From: Simplicispira hankyongi
GTDB lineage: Bacteria; Pseudomonadota; Gammaproteobacteria; Burkholderiales; Burkholderiaceae_C
Assembly (NCBI RefSeq): GCF_003570885.1
Contig: NZ_QXJC01000001.1
Span: forward strand, 62,001 to 126,000
Length of the DNA: 64,000 nt
Reading direction: 5' to 3'
The notes under the pieces were generated by a model, which worked only from the letters and a program-made list of their open reading frames with translations, did not search any database and was not told where the DNA came from. Position 1 is the stretch's first letter, and each line of letters begins with the position of its first letter. Below are positions 44,331 through 53,698 of the stretch, one piece after another. Both the position numbers and the translations under genes were made by a program.

Positions 44331-44822
44331 TTAGCGCCTCGCCCGCTCATACCGCACAAAGCTCAGCGGCGTGCCGTCTTGCGCCTGTAGGCGCTCGCGG
44401 TGCTGCTCGACCCATTCCGGGCCGAGTTCGGGCGCGTAGGCGTCGCCGGCGTATTCGCGCTCGATCTCGGTGACTTCAACGGCATGGGCCAGCGGCAGGG
44501 CCAGCGCGTAGATCTGCGCGCCGCCAATCACCCACACGGTGTCAGAGGACTCGCATAGTTGCAGCGCCTCACCCAAGCTGGATGTGCGCTGGGCGCCATT
44601 TTCATGCCAATTTTCCTGGCGCGTGACGACGATGTTGCGCCGGCCCGGCAGCGGGCGAAAGCGCGTGGGCAGCGAATCCCAGGTCTTGCGGCCCATGACC
44701 ACCGGGCAGCCGCTGGTCAGGCGCTTGAAGTGCGCCAGGTCTTCCGGCAGGTGCCAGGGCATTTGCCCGTCTTTGCCGATCACGCCGTTGGCGGCGCGGG
44801 CGTAAATGAGGTTGACTTGCAT
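44331..44822 (-). CDS. folA: Dihydrofolate reductase
   Basis: The 163-residue enzyme regenerates tetrahydrofolate. ARAANGVIGKDGQMPWHLPEDLAHFKRLT (active-site acidic residue in LPEDL), VVMGRKTWDSLP, IVVTRQ and VWVIGGAQIYALALP are all present. It lies 13 bases downstream of thyA on the same strand, the common thyA-folA pair, which recycles the dihydrofolate made by ThyA. Confidence 0.97.
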   Translation of the reverse strand: MQVNLIYARAANGVIGKDGQMPWHLPEDLAHFKRLTSGCPVVMGRKTWDSLPTRFRPLPGRRNIVVTRQENWHENGAQRTSSLGEALQLCESSDTVWVIGGAQIYALALPLAHAVEVTEIEREYAGDAYAPELGPEWVEQHRERLQAQDGTPLSFVRYERARR

Positions 44823-44835
44823 GCTATGCGGCCAT

Positions 44836-45654
44836 CTAGACCGCCACCGGCGCCTTGATGGCGGGGTGGTGTTCGTAGTTCAGCATTTCGAAATCTTCGA
44901 ACGCGTAATCAAACAGTGTGGCGGGCCGGCGTTTGATATGCAGTTGCGGCAGCGCATACGGCGTGCGCGCGAGCTGGGTGCGCACTTGCTCTTCGTGGTT
45001 GCTGTAGATGTGGCAGTCGCCGCCGGTCCAGATGAAGTCGCCCACATCCAGGTCGCATTGCTGGGCCACCATGTGCGTGAGCAGGGCGTAGCTGGCGATG
45101 TTGAAGGGCACGCCCAAAAAGATGTCGGCGCTGCGCTGGTAGAGCTGGCACGAGAGCTGGCCGCGGCCGCCCGGTTCGGTCGCGGGCGCCACGTAGAACT
45201 GGAAGAAGGCGTGGCAGGGCATGAGAGCCATCTTGTGCAGCTCCGCCACGTTCCAGCTGCTGACGATGATGCGGCGCGAATCGGGGTTGGTCTTGAGCGT
45301 CTGGATGACCTCGCTGATCTGGTCGATATGGCCGCCGTCCGGCGTGGGCCAACTGCGCCATTGCACGCCATAGACCGGGCCCAGCTCACCGTCTTCGCCC
45401 GCCCATTCGTTCCAGATGGTCACGCCGCGCTCGGTCAGCCAGTGGTTGTTGCTGGAGCCGGTGAGGAACCACAGCAGTTCCAGGATCACGGATTTGAGGT
45501 GCACCTTTTTGGTGGTCACCAGCGGGAAGCCTTCGCGCAGATCGAAGCGCATCTGGTAGCCGAACACGCTTTTCGTGCCGGTGCCGGTCCGGTCGGATTT
45601 GTGCACGCCGTGCGTGAACACATGGCGCATGAGGTCTTCGTACTGGGATGGCAT
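44836..45654 (-). CDS. thyA: Thymidylate synthase
   Basis: The 272-residue enzyme methylates dUMP to d[50 protein letters not shown] (catalytic Cys) and [26 protein letters not shown] are intact. The start at 45654 ([15 protein letters not shown]) fits the family; the open frame extends further upstream. Operon with folA. Confidence 0.97.
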   Translation of the reverse strand: MPSQYEDLMRHVFTHGVHKSDRTGTGTKSVFGYQMRFDLREGFPLVTTKKVHLKSVILELLWFLTGSSNNHWLTERGVTIWNEWAGEDGELGPVYGVQWRSWPTPDGGHIDQISEVIQTLKTNPDSRRIIVSSWNVAELHKMALMPCHAFFQFYVAPATEPGGRGQLSCQLYQRSADIFLGVPFNIASYALLTHMVAQQCDLDVGDFIWTGGDCHIYSNHEEQVRTQLARTPYALPQLHIKRRPATLFDYAFEDFEMLNYEHHPAIKAPVAV

Positions 45655-45754
45655 GGCTGACTTTAGGGCTGGCGCAAAGGGCGGGTGAAGAGGAAAGCGC
45701 CTTCGTTTGGGCGCGGCCGCAATTGTGGCAGCGGGTTGACAGGGCAAATTCTAG

Positions 45755-45775
45755 GGGCGATGGGCGATGGGCGAT
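45755..45775. repeat. Three tandem GGGCGAT units in a 307-base gene-free gap
   Basis: Three exact 7-bp copies lie in the gap 45655-45961 between the divergent thyA and sugar-kinase genes. The gap must hold both promoters, but no clear operator or RNA gene is visible. Confidence 0.5.
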
Positions 45776-45961
45776 GGGTGCTTCGCTCACAGCGCCAGGG
45801 CATTCCTCCTGGAGGACCGCAATCAGACAGGCCGTCCATGAAAGATTTGCGGGGGCTGGCCGAGCAATGTCTGTTCCTGCGATAGGGTGTCTGGGCCCAC
45901 AATCCTTCCCGCCGTCGGTCGTAGCCAGCCAACGTTTTGACTCTTTCGCCGCTCGTTCACC

Positions 45962-46981
45962 ATGCCCGTTCCACTCTCTATTCAGATCGCCGTTGCTGGT
46001 GAAGCCCTGATCGATCTCATCCAGACCCCTGGCGGCAGCTACCTGCCGTGTCCCGGTGGCGCGCCGTACAACCTGTGCCGCGCGTTGGCGCGCCAAGGCG
46101 TGGGCACGCTGTACCTCAACCCGCTCTCGCGCGACCACTGGGGGCGCGAGCTTGCCGCCACGATGGAGGGCGATGGCGTGCAGTTGGCGCGTCCGGATCC
46201 CGTGCAGGAAGTGACTTCGCTGGCGGTGGTCAACCTCACGCCGCAGGGGCAACCGGATTACGCGTTTTACCGGGAAGGCGTGGCCGACCGGATGGTGGAT
46301 GCTGCCGGCCTCACGCAGGCCTGTGCGCAGCACGCTGGCTTGCGCTTGGTGTGTACCGGTGCGCTGGCGCTGGACGCACGCGACGCCGGCGTCTACCTGC
46401 CCTGGCTGCGCGGCCAGCGCGCCGCGGGGCGCTGCGTGGTGGTGGATGCCAATCTGCGCCCGTCCGTGATGCCGGATCTGCCCGCCTACCAGGCGCATGT
46501 GCGCGCCGTGCTGGCGCAGGCCGATGTCATCAAGGTCAGCGATGAAGACCTGGAGCATCTGGCCATGCCCGGCGCGAGTCCCCTGGAGCGGGCGCGCCAC
46601 CTGATGGACAGGGCGCTGCACACCCATTGGCTGGTATTGACACTGGGCGGCGCCGGCGCCTGGCTGCTGCACCGTGAGGGTGGGGCGTACTTTGCCAGGG
46701 AAGCCCAGCCGCTGGCGGTGGTCGACACCGTGGGCGCGGGCGATAGTTTTCTGGCGGGGTTGCTGGCGCATCTGCTGCACCAGGCGCAGGCGGCGTCTGG
46801 TGCCAGCTTGGGCGCGTTCCTTGCCGGCTTGGCGGGCGAGCCTTGCCGGCAGGCCTTGCGCCACGCCCTGGCCAGTGCCAGCCTGTGTGTGCAGCAGCAG
46901 GGCTGTGTGCCGCCCGGCTGGCAGGCAGCGCAGGACTGGGCGAATGCGCACCCAGCCCAGATGTCCACAAGCGCCGGCTGA
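45962..46981 (+). CDS. PfkB family carbohydrate kinase (fructokinase-like)
   Basis: The 339-residue protein has AVAGEALIDLI, the sugar-binding GGAPYNLCRALARQG, VVDANLRPSVM and the anion-hole/catalytic motif DTVGAGDSFLAG. These fit ribokinase-family fructokinases. The exact sugar cannot be fixed from sequence. It is followed, on the other strand, by the FAD dehydrogenase gene with only 4 bases between stops. Confidence 0.87.
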   Translation: MPVPLSIQIAVAGEALIDLIQTPGGSYLPCPGGAPYNLCRALARQGVGTLYLNPLSRDHWGRELAATMEGDGVQLARPDPVQEVTSLAVVNLTPQGQPDYAFYREGVADRMVDAAGLTQACAQHAGLRLVCTGALALDARDAGVYLPWLRGQRAAGRCVVVDANLRPSVMPDLPAYQAHVRAVLAQADVIKVSDEDLEHLAMPGASPLERARHLMDRALHTHWLVLTLGGAGAWLLHREGGAYFAREAQPLAVVDTVGAGDSFLAGLLAHLLHQAQAASGASLGAFLAGLAGEPCRQALRHALASASLCVQQQGCVPPGWQAAQDWANAHPAQMSTSAG

Positions 46982-46985
46982 CGCA

Positions 46986-48404
46986 TTAGAGTTTCAAGAC
47001 ACGCCCCGGATTCATCAGGTTCTGCGGGTCCAGCGCCTGCTTGACCTGCCGCATCATGGCCAGCGCCACGGGCGACTGGTATTGGCTGAGGGTATCGACC
47101 TTGAGCGCGCCCACGCCGTGCTCGGCGGAGAACGAGCCACCAAACTGCGCCACGGCGGCATAGACCAGGTCGTTGACGTCGCCCTCGCGCTCGCGCAGAA
47201 AGGCGGCGGCGTCGCACCCCTCGGGCGCCTGCACGTTGTAGTGCAGGTTGCCATCGCCCAGGTGGCCGAAGTTGACCAGGCGCACGCCGGGAATCTCGCG
47301 CGCCAGGCGTGCGTCGGTGTCGTTGACAAAAGCGGGGATACGCGAGATCGGCACCGAGATGTCGTGCTTGATGTTCAGGCCTTCTTGCGCCTGCGCCAGG
47401 GGAATGCTCTCGCGGATGTGCCACAGCTGTTGCGCTTGGGCGATGCTTTCTGCCACCACGGCGTCGAGCACGCAGTCGGCTTCGAACGCGGATTCCAGCA
47501 AGGCCTCGAAGCGTGCGCGGGCGTGTTCCTCGGATTCGCTGTCGGAATTTTCCAGCAGCACGCCGTACTGCGCCGCTTCCTGCTCCAGAAATGGCACGCG
47601 CAACTGCGGCATGTGCTTGTCCACCAGCGAGAGGGCAAAGCGGCCCATCACCTCAAAGCCCGTCAGGTCGGCGCCCAGGCTGCGCTGCGCCAGCGAGAGC
47701 AGGGCCACGGCCTGCTCCATCGAGGGCACCGCCGCCCAGGCCGTCAGGCGTGCGGCGGGGCGGGGGAAGAGCTTGAGCGTGGCGGCGGTGATGACGCCCA
47801 GCGTGCCTTCGCTGCCGATCATCAGGTTGCGCAGGTCGTAGCCGGTGTTGTCCTTGCGCAGACCCTTGAGGCCGTTCCAGACCTCGCCCTGCGGCGTGAC
47901 CACTTCAAGCCCCAGGCACAGCTCGCGCGTGTTGCCGTAGCGCAGCACCTGCGTGCCGCCGGCGTTGGTGCCCAGGTTGCCGCCAATGGTGCAACTGCCC
48001 TCGGCGGCGAGCGAGAGCGGGAACAGCAGCCCGGCCGCTTCGGCGGCGGCCTGGACGTTTTGCAGCACGCAGCCGGCTTCCACCGTCATGGTGAGGTTGG
48101 CCTGGTCGGTGTCCCGCACGGCGTTCATGCGCGTGAGACTGAGCACCACTTCGCGGCCCGAGGTGTCGGGCGTGGAGCCGACCGACAGGCTGGTGTTGCC
48201 GCCCTGCGGCACCATGGGCACGCCAAAGGCCGCGCAGGCGCGCACCACGCCCGCGACCTCGTCGGTGTTGGCAGGGCGCACCACGGCCAGGGCCTTGCCG
48301 TGCAGGCGGCCGCGCCAATCGCGCTCGTAGGCGCTCAGGTCGCCTTCGGTCAAGACATGCGCCGGCCCGACCAGGCTGCGCAGGGTGGCTAGAAAATCGG
48401 ACAT
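46986..48404 (-). CDS. FAD-linked D-2-hydroxyacid dehydrogenase (GlcD/D-lactate/D-2-hydroxyglutarate type)
   Basis: The 472-residue protein is of the FAD-binding type 4 / FAD-oxidase C family. The PP-loop region has VVPQGGNTSLSVGSTPD, the FAD site CTIGGNLGTNAGGTQVLRYGNTREL and IGSEGTLGVIT. The C-terminal substrate domain has VNFGHLGDGNLHYNVQAP and FSAEHGVGALK. It oxidises D-lactate, glycolate or D-2-hydroxyglutarate; the last is the most frequent assignment for this subgroup. ATG at 48404 (SDFLATLRSLVGP). DUF2069 lies upstream on the same strand. Confidence 0.85.
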   Translation of the reverse strand: MSDFLATLRSLVGPAHVLTEGDLSAYERDWRGRLHGKALAVVRPANTDEVAGVVRACAAFGVPMVPQGGNTSLSVGSTPDTSGREVVLSLTRMNAVRDTDQANLTMTVEAGCVLQNVQAAAEAAGLLFPLSLAAEGSCTIGGNLGTNAGGTQVLRYGNTRELCLGLEVVTPQGEVWNGLKGLRKDNTGYDLRNLMIGSEGTLGVITAATLKLFPRPAARLTAWAAVPSMEQAVALLSLAQRSLGADLTGFEVMGRFALSLVDKHMPQLRVPFLEQEAAQYGVLLENSDSESEEHARARFEALLESAFEADCVLDAVVAESIAQAQQLWHIRESIPLAQAQEGLNIKHDISVPISRIPAFVNDTDARLAREIPGVRLVNFGHLGDGNLHYNVQAPEGCDAAAFLREREGDVNDLVYAAVAQFGGSFSAEHGVGALKVDTLSQYQSPVALAMMRQVKQALDPQNLMNPGRVLKL

Positions 48405-48439
48405 GGAAATAGGGAAATGGAGGCCCGGAGGCTCGGGGG

Positions 48440-48883
48440 TTACAAGGTGGCAGGCGCGGCGGCGGCCAGCGGCGCGGGTTTGCGCAGGCGCAGGCGGATG
48501 TGCGCGGTACAGGCGGTGAACAGCACGGTGCACAGCGCCACTTCGGCCCATGCCAGCCAGTTGCTCGGCGGCTGGTCGCTCCAGCCGCGCACGATGCCTT
48601 CGGTGAAATACAGCCAGACCATCAGGCTGACCCAGCGGTAGGTGTACATGCGGTTCTTCAAAAAACCGGCCAGCGGTACGCACAGCGGCAGCGCCTTGAG
48701 CGCCAGCCACGAGCCGCCGGGCCGCAGGGGGGCGAGCCACAGCTCCCAGGCCAGGCTCAGCACAATCAACGCCAGCAGGCTGGCGACCGCCACGCTGCGG
48801 GCACGCCGCACGGCGGCGGGGGCAGCATTGGGCTGGTAGGGTGGGGGGACGGGCGAGAGGTTGGATCGGTCGGGCACGGGCAT
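48440..48883 (-). CDS. DUF2069 family inner-membrane protein
   Basis: The 147-residue protein has four hydrophobic helices (SVAVASLLALIVLSLAWELWL, LKALPLCVPLAGFL, VSLMVWLYFTEGIVRGW, LAWAEVALCTVLFTACTAHIRLRLR), typical of DUF2069. It begins at ATG 48883, divergent from yihY with 21 bases between starts. Function unknown. Confidence 0.85.
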   Translation of the reverse strand: MPVPDRSNLSPVPPPYQPNAAPAAVRRARSVAVASLLALIVLSLAWELWLAPLRPGGSWLALKALPLCVPLAGFLKNRMYTYRWVSLMVWLYFTEGIVRGWSDQPPSNWLAWAEVALCTVLFTACTAHIRLRLRKPAPLAAAAPATL

Positions 48884-48904
48884 CGCGATGGCATCATACC
48901 GGCC

Positions 48905-50191
48905 ATGGAATTCCCTCATGGCCGGCCCGAGCACACAGCGCAGGCGCTGCTGCACGATCTCTCGCACTTTCCTTGGAAGGTCACGGCACAGACGCTGCGC
49001 GAGCGCTTCCGGGAAGACCGGCTGGGGCTTACCGCCAGCAGCCTGACTTTCACCACCATCCTGGCGCTGGTGCCTTTCTTTACCGTGGCGCTGGCGGTGT
49101 TCAGCGCCTTTCCGATGTTCAGCCGCGTGCAGGAGGTGCTGCAGCGCTGGCTGCTGCAGAGCCTGGTGCCCAACTCGATCTCGCGCCCGGTGCTGGACTA
49201 CCTGAACCAGTTTGCCGCCAAGGCCAGCCAGCTCGGTCTGGTGGGTTTCAGTGCCCTGATCGTCACGGCGCTGGCGCTGATGCTCACCGTGGACCGCACC
49301 TTCAACAACATCTGGCGCGTGCGCCGCCTGCGGCCACTGGGCCAGCGGGTACTGATCTATTGGGCGGCCCTCACCTTTGTGCCGCTGCTGCTGGGCACCA
49401 GCCTGGCGCTCACGTCGTATGCCATCTCGGCCTCGCGCGGCTTGGTGGAGACGCTGCCCAACGGCGTGTCGCTGCTCATCCATTCACTGCAGTTCATCGT
49501 GCTGGCAGGCGGCATGGCGAGTCTCTACCACTCGATACCCAACACACCGGTGCGCTGGCGCCATGCCTGGGCCGGCGGCATTTTCGTCTCGGTGGGCATC
49601 GAGCTGGCCAAGAAAGGCCTGGCGCTGTACCTGGCGCGCATGCCCACCTACTCAGCGGTGTACGGCACCTTTGCCACGTTGCCGATTTTGCTGATCTGGA
49701 TTTACATCGCCTGGGTCATCGTGCTGCTGGGCGCGGTGGTGGCGGCCTACCTGCCCAGCCTGATGGCCGGGGTGGCGCGCCGCTCAGGGCACCAGGGCTG
49801 GAGCTTCGAGCTGGCCATTGAGCTGCTGCAGCACCTGCACCGCGCGCGCATCGGCCACGGGCGCGGTTTGCGGGCCACGGCGCTGGCGCGGCAGATGCGG
49901 GTGGACGCCTTGCAACTGGCGCCGGCGCTCGAAGCCCTGCTGGCGCTGGATTGGGTTGCGCGCATTGAAGAAAACGCGGACCGCCGACGCGATGAACCGC
50001 GCCTGGTGCTGCTCGCAGACCCGGCCACCACGCCGCTGGCGCCTCTGGTGCAGCGTCTGCTGCTGGAGCGCGGCCCGCATGTGGAACCTCTGTGGCAGGG
50101 CGCGCGGTTGGATCGCCTGCGCCTGGCCGATGTGCTGGACGCGTCGGGCGCTGCACCAGAGGCAGGCGCAGACGCAGCCATGGAAATATGA
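48905..50191 (+). CDS. YihY/BrkB-family membrane protein with C-terminal winged-helix-like domain
   Basis: The 428-residue protein has an N-terminal six-helix YihY domain (about 40-290) with DRLGLTASSLTFTTILALVPFFTVALAVFSAFP, TVDRTFNNIWRVRR and FVSVGIELAKKGLALYLARMPTYSAVYGTFATLPILLIWIYIAW. A cytosolic domain of about 130 residues (FELAIELLQHLHRARIGHGRGLRATALARQMRV) resembles a winged helix. The family was once called RNase BN, wrongly; its role is unresolved. ATG 48905. Confidence 0.9.
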   Translation: MEFPHGRPEHTAQALLHDLSHFPWKVTAQTLRERFREDRLGLTASSLTFTTILALVPFFTVALAVFSAFPMFSRVQEVLQRWLLQSLVPNSISRPVLDYLNQFAAKASQLGLVGFSALIVTALALMLTVDRTFNNIWRVRRLRPLGQRVLIYWAALTFVPLLLGTSLALTSYAISASRGLVETLPNGVSLLIHSLQFIVLAGGMASLYHSIPNTPVRWRHAWAGGIFVSVGIELAKKGLALYLARMPTYSAVYGTFATLPILLIWIYIAWVIVLLGAVVAAYLPSLMAGVARRSGHQGWSFELAIELLQHLHRARIGHGRGLRATALARQMRVDALQLAPALEALLALDWVARIEENADRRRDEPRLVLLADPATTPLAPLVQRLLLERGPHVEPLWQGARLDRLRLADVLDASGAAPEAGADAAMEI

Positions 50192-50194
50192 ATG

Positions 50195-50240
50195 AAATAT
50201 GGCTCCAACGCTTATATGGAAAGCGTTTGCAGCTAGTTAT
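50195..50240 (-). repeat. Intergenic palindromic repeat A, copy 11 (reverse)
   Basis: Read on the minus strand: TAGCTGCAAACGCTTTCC, then ATATAAGCGTTGGAGCC. It fills the short gap between the convergent yihY and hpnE stops. Confidence 0.65.
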
Positions 50241-51556
50241 TCGATAGCGCCCTGTAGATGTGCTGCAGCCGCCTGCCCGCTGCGCACCGCGCCTTCGAGC
50301 GTGGCCGGATACGGCCCGTCAACGTAGTCGCCGCAGGCCCACAGGCCGGGCGCGATGTACGCGGCCGGGCGTGCCAGGCCAGGCGTACAGGCAAAGGTGG
50401 CGCGGCGCTCCACCACGGTTTGCACGCACTGGAGGCCCGGCAGGTTTAGCTCGCGCTCGGCCTGCGCCAGCACCTGTGCCTCGGTTTGCGCGCGTTCGGT
50501 GCGGCTCGCGCTGACCACGAAGGCCAGCAGGCCGGCCGGGCCGCCCAGTTGCCCACGGTCGAACACGAACTGCGCGGGTGCTGAGCGCAGCGCCAGCATG
50601 GGCCGCGCCAGCACGCTGCCGCTGGCGGGCGCTGCGGCCTGGGCGTACACCGTGGCAATGGATTCAAAGCGTAGCGCTTGCGCGCTCGCCGCCCAATCGC
50701 ACAGCGCCACGGCATCGGCCAGCGGTGCATCCTGGGCGCATTGGGCCACCAGGCGCGCGGCCTCGGTGCTGGGCGCGGCCAGCAGCACCGCGTCGAAAGG
50801 CGAGCCGTCCACGCTCCAGCCGCGCGCCGTTGCCGTGAGCGCCTGTACCCGCGCGCCGGTGCGCACGATGGCGCCGCGCGAGCGCAGCCAGCGCTCGGCC
50901 GCGTCGGGCAGCAGCGCGCTCAGATCTTTGCGCGGCAGCAGCAGGTTGGAACCGCCGGGGCCGCCCAACAGGCTGTCGCGCAGGATGCGCAGGAACACCT
51001 GGCCGCTGGCTTCTTCTGCCGGCGTGTTCAGTGCTGCGACGCACAGCGGTTCGATGAATTCGCCCAACAGTCGGGGCGGCAGGCCCTCGCACAGCGCGGC
51101 CACAGACACTTCGGGCGCGCAGGCAAAGCGCCGCCGCTGCCAGGTCTGGGCGCGCCCCAGCATCGCCAGGCGCTCGCGCCAGCTCCAGCCGCGGGCCCGC
51201 GCAATGCCCAGCAGGGCGTCCCAGGGGGGCGCGATGTCGGGCCACTGCAGGCCGCTGCCGTCTGCAAAACGCAGCGCCAGCGGCAGGCGCACGAAGGCAT
51301 CGCGCGGGTCAATGCCCACGGTGTCCATCAGGCGCAGGCAATCGGTGTAGGCGCCAATCAGAATGTGCTGGCCGTTGTCGAGGAGCAGCGGGGCGCCATC
51401 GGCGCCTGGCAGTGCGACCCTGCGCGCCCGCCCACCCAGGCTGCGCGCGGCCTCCAGCAGCGTCACGTCGTGCCCGGCTTCGGCGGCGGCCACGGCGGCG
51501 GCCAACCCCGCCCAGCCGCCCCCGACCACGGCGATCCGCATGCGCATACCGGCCAC
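50237..51556 (-). CDS. hpnE: Hydroxysqualene dehydroxylase HpnE
   Basis: The 439-residue FAD-dependent amine-oxidase/phytoene-desaturase-fold enzyme has [72 protein letters not shown] and a C-terminal [25 protein letters not shown]. HpnE reduces hydroxysqualene to squalene, the hopanoid/squalene precursor. hpnD lies 4 bases upstream in the same operon. hpnC is not found beside them. Confidence 0.93.
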   Translation of the reverse strand: MAGMRMRIAVVGGGWAGLAAAVAAAEAGHDVTLLEAARSLGGRARRVALPGADGAPLLLDNGQHILIGAYTDCLRLMDTVGIDPRDAFVRLPLALRFADGSGLQWPDIAPPWDALLGIARARGWSWRERLAMLGRAQTWQRRRFACAPEVSVAALCEGLPPRLLGEFIEPLCVAALNTPAEEASGQVFLRILRDSLLGGPGGSNLLLPRKDLSALLPDAAERWLRSRGAIVRTGARVQALTATARGWSVDGSPFDAVLLAAPSTEAARLVAQCAQDAPLADAVALCDWAASAQALRFESIATVYAQAAAPASGSVLARPMLALRSAPAQFVFDRGQLGGPAGLLAFVVSASRTERAQTEAQVLAQAERELNLPGLQCVQTVVERRATFACTPGLARPAAYIAPGLWACGDYVDGPYPATLEGAVRSGQAAAAHLQGAIE

Positions 51557-51560
51557 GCGG

Positions 51561-52400
51561 CTACATCCGCCCGAGCGCCTGCATCTTCCAGGCGAGCCAG
51601 AACTTGCGCAGCGGCGTGAGCGCCACGCGCTGGTTCAGCACCTGGAAGTTGTCGCGTTCGATTTCAGTCAGCAGCGTGCGGTAGATGCTGGCCATCATCA
51701 GGCCGGGTTTTTGCGCGCGCCGGTCTTCGGCAGGCAGCAGGACAAGGGCTTCGTCGTAGAGGCGGTGAGCGCGTTCGGATTGGAAGCGCATCAGGGCGAC
51801 AAAACGCTCGGAGGTCTTGCGCTCCAGAATTTCACTGGCTTTCACATCGAACTGCTGCAGCTCGTTGACCGGCAGGTAGATGCGCCCGCGCATTGCGTCC
51901 TCGCCCACGTCGCGCAGGATGTTGGTCAGTTGCAGGGCCTGGCCCAGCTTGTGCGCGTAGTCGGTGGTGGCCGCTTGCGTCTGCCCGAAGATGCGCGCAG
52001 CCACCTCGCCGACCACGCCGGCCACCAGGTGGCAGTAGCGCTGCAGGCCGGGGTAGTCGAGGTAACGGTTCTGGTTCAGGTCCATCTCGCAGCCCTCGAT
52101 CACGGCCAGCAGCGGCGCTGCCTCGATGCCGAACGTTTGCAGGTGCGGCATGAGCGCCTGGGTGACCGGGTGTGTGGCCTTGCCGGCGAAGGTTTGCGTC
52201 AGCTCGCTGCGCCACCAGGCGAGCTTGGTGTAAGCAACGTTGGTGTCGGTGACTTCGTCGACAACATCGTCTATTTCGCGGCAAAACGCATAAAAAGCGG
52301 TAATGGCCTGGCGCCGCTGCTCGGGCATGAACAGGAAGGCGTAATAGAAACTGCTGCCCGAAGCCGCGGCTTTTTCTTGTACGTACTGCTGCGGATTCAT
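51561..52400 (-). CDS. hpnD: Presqualene diphosphate synthase HpnD
   Basis: The 279-residue squalene/phytoene synthase-family enzyme condenses two farnesyl diphosphates. Both Asp-rich motifs are visible ([12 protein letters not shown] and [21 protein letters not shown]), with [22 protein letters not shown] at the N-terminus. ATG 52400 ([12 protein letters not shown]). Being next to hpnE makes HpnD more likely than phytoene synthase. Confidence 0.93.
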   Translation of the reverse strand: MNPQQYVQEKAAASGSSFYYAFLFMPEQRRQAITAFYAFCREIDDVVDEVTDTNVAYTKLAWWRSELTQTFAGKATHPVTQALMPHLQTFGIEAAPLLAVIEGCEMDLNQNRYLDYPGLQRYCHLVAGVVGEVAARIFGQTQAATTDYAHKLGQALQLTNILRDVGEDAMRGRIYLPVNELQQFDVKASEILERKTSERFVALMRFQSERAHRLYDEALVLLPAEDRRAQKPGLMMASIYRTLLTEIERDNFQVLNQRVALTPLRKFWLAWKMQALGRM

Positions 52401-52421
52401 ATGCCTGCGATTCTCCCATGC

Positions 52422-52510
52422 TGTAGGGTGCCTGCCCGGCAGAAGCATCGTGGGCTGCGGGCGATTCCCGCTTGCAACGCCTTCTGCCGCGCAGGGTCCC
52501 TGCGCCTACA
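52422..52510. repeat. 89-bp imperfect inverted repeat between hpnD and tsaD
   Basis: The ends TGTAGG (52422-52427) and CCTACA (52505-52510), and the inner arms CGGCAGAAG (52437-52445) and CTTCTGCCG (52481-52489), pair exactly around a GC-rich loop. It occupies nearly the whole divergent promoter region. Confidence 0.6.
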
Positions 52511-52526
52511 CTCGGGCAGAACTGCT

Positions 52527-53594
52527 ATGCATCTGAACTCCCTTCTTGTCCTTGGTATCGAGTCGTCCTGCGACGAAACCGGTGTCGCGCTGGTGCGCAC
52601 GCAGGGTGGCGCGCGCGTGCCCCGCTTGCTGGCGCACGCCCTGCACAGCCAGATCGAGATGCACCAGGCCTACGGCGGCGTGGTGCCCGAACTGGCCAGC
52701 CGCGACCATATCCGCCGCGTATTGCCGCTGACCGAAGCGGTGCTGTACGAGAGTGGCTGCACCCTGCCCGAGGTGGACGTGGTGGCTTTCACCCGCGGCC
52801 CGGGCCTGGCGGGCGCCTTGCTGGTGGGTGCCGGCGTGGCCTGCGCGCTGGGTTCGGCGCTGGAGGTGCCGGTGCTGGGTGTGCACCATCTGGAAGGGCA
52901 TTTGCTCTCGCCCTTTCTCAGCGCGGACCCGCCCGAGTTTCCGTTTGTCGCCTTGCTGGTGTCTGGCGGTCATACGCAACTGATGCGCGTCGATGGCGTG
53001 GGGCAGTACGCGTTGCTGGGTGAAACCATTGACGATGCGGCTGGCGAAGCCTTTGACAAATCGGCCAAGCTCATGGGCCTGGGCTACCCTGGCGGACCGG
53101 CGCTTTCGCGCCTGGCAGAGCAGGGCAGTGCGGTGGCTTTCAAGTTGCCGCGCCCGCTGCTGCACAGCGGCAACCTGGATTTTTCGTTTGCCGGCCTCAA
53201 GACGGCCGTGATGACGCAGGCCAAAAAACTGGGCGACGACCTGCCCGCGCGCAAGGCCGATCTGGCCGCCAGCACCGAGGCGGCCATTGTCGAGGTGTTG
53301 GTGAAGAAATCGTTGGCGGCGCTGGCGCAAACGGGTTTGCAGCGCCTGGTGGTCGCTGGCGGCGTGGGCGCCAACCGCCACCTGCGCGAGCAGCTCAATG
53401 CCGCCTGCGCCGCGCGCCGTGTGCGCGTGCACTACCCGGAACTGCATCTGTGCACCGACAACGGCGCCATGATCGCGCTGGCGGCTGCCATGCGTTTGCA
53501 GGCGGGTTGCGAAGCGCCGAACCGCGAGTACGCGTTTGATGTGAAGCCCCGGTGGCCACTCGATTCGTTGGTTCGCGCGCAGCCTGGCACCTGA
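52527..53594 (+). CDS. tsaD: tRNA N6-adenosine threonylcarbamoyltransferase TsaD
   Basis: The 355-residue ASKHA-fold enzyme transfers the threonylcarbamoyl group to A37 of ANN-decoding tRNAs. [42 protein letters not shown] (metal-binding His pair), [22 protein letters not shown] and [12 protein letters not shown] are all present, with typical length. ATG 52527. Confidence 0.97.
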   Translation: MHLNSLLVLGIESSCDETGVALVRTQGGARVPRLLAHALHSQIEMHQAYGGVVPELASRDHIRRVLPLTEAVLYESGCTLPEVDVVAFTRGPGLAGALLVGAGVACALGSALEVPVLGVHHLEGHLLSPFLSADPPEFPFVALLVSGGHTQLMRVDGVGQYALLGETIDDAAGEAFDKSAKLMGLGYPGGPALSRLAEQGSAVAFKLPRPLLHSGNLDFSFAGLKTAVMTQAKKLGDDLPARKADLAASTEAAIVEVLVKKSLAALAQTGLQRLVVAGGVGANRHLREQLNAACAARRVRVHYPELHLCTDNGAMIALAAAMRLQAGCEAPNREYAFDVKPRWPLDSLVRAQPGT

Positions 53595-53698
53595 GCAGCC
53601 ATCTTTACAAAGACTTTGTCTGGACTTTGCCGCTGTGACAAGGCATGCCCAGACAATGGCGGAGTACCAAAGCGGTGCGCACCTTCCTCCAAAAATCC

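Noticed and set aside
45685-45885. 66-codon frame between thyA and the sugar kinase
   Set aside because: It spans the GGGCGAT tandem repeat, has no family resemblance and lacks a convincing ribosome site.
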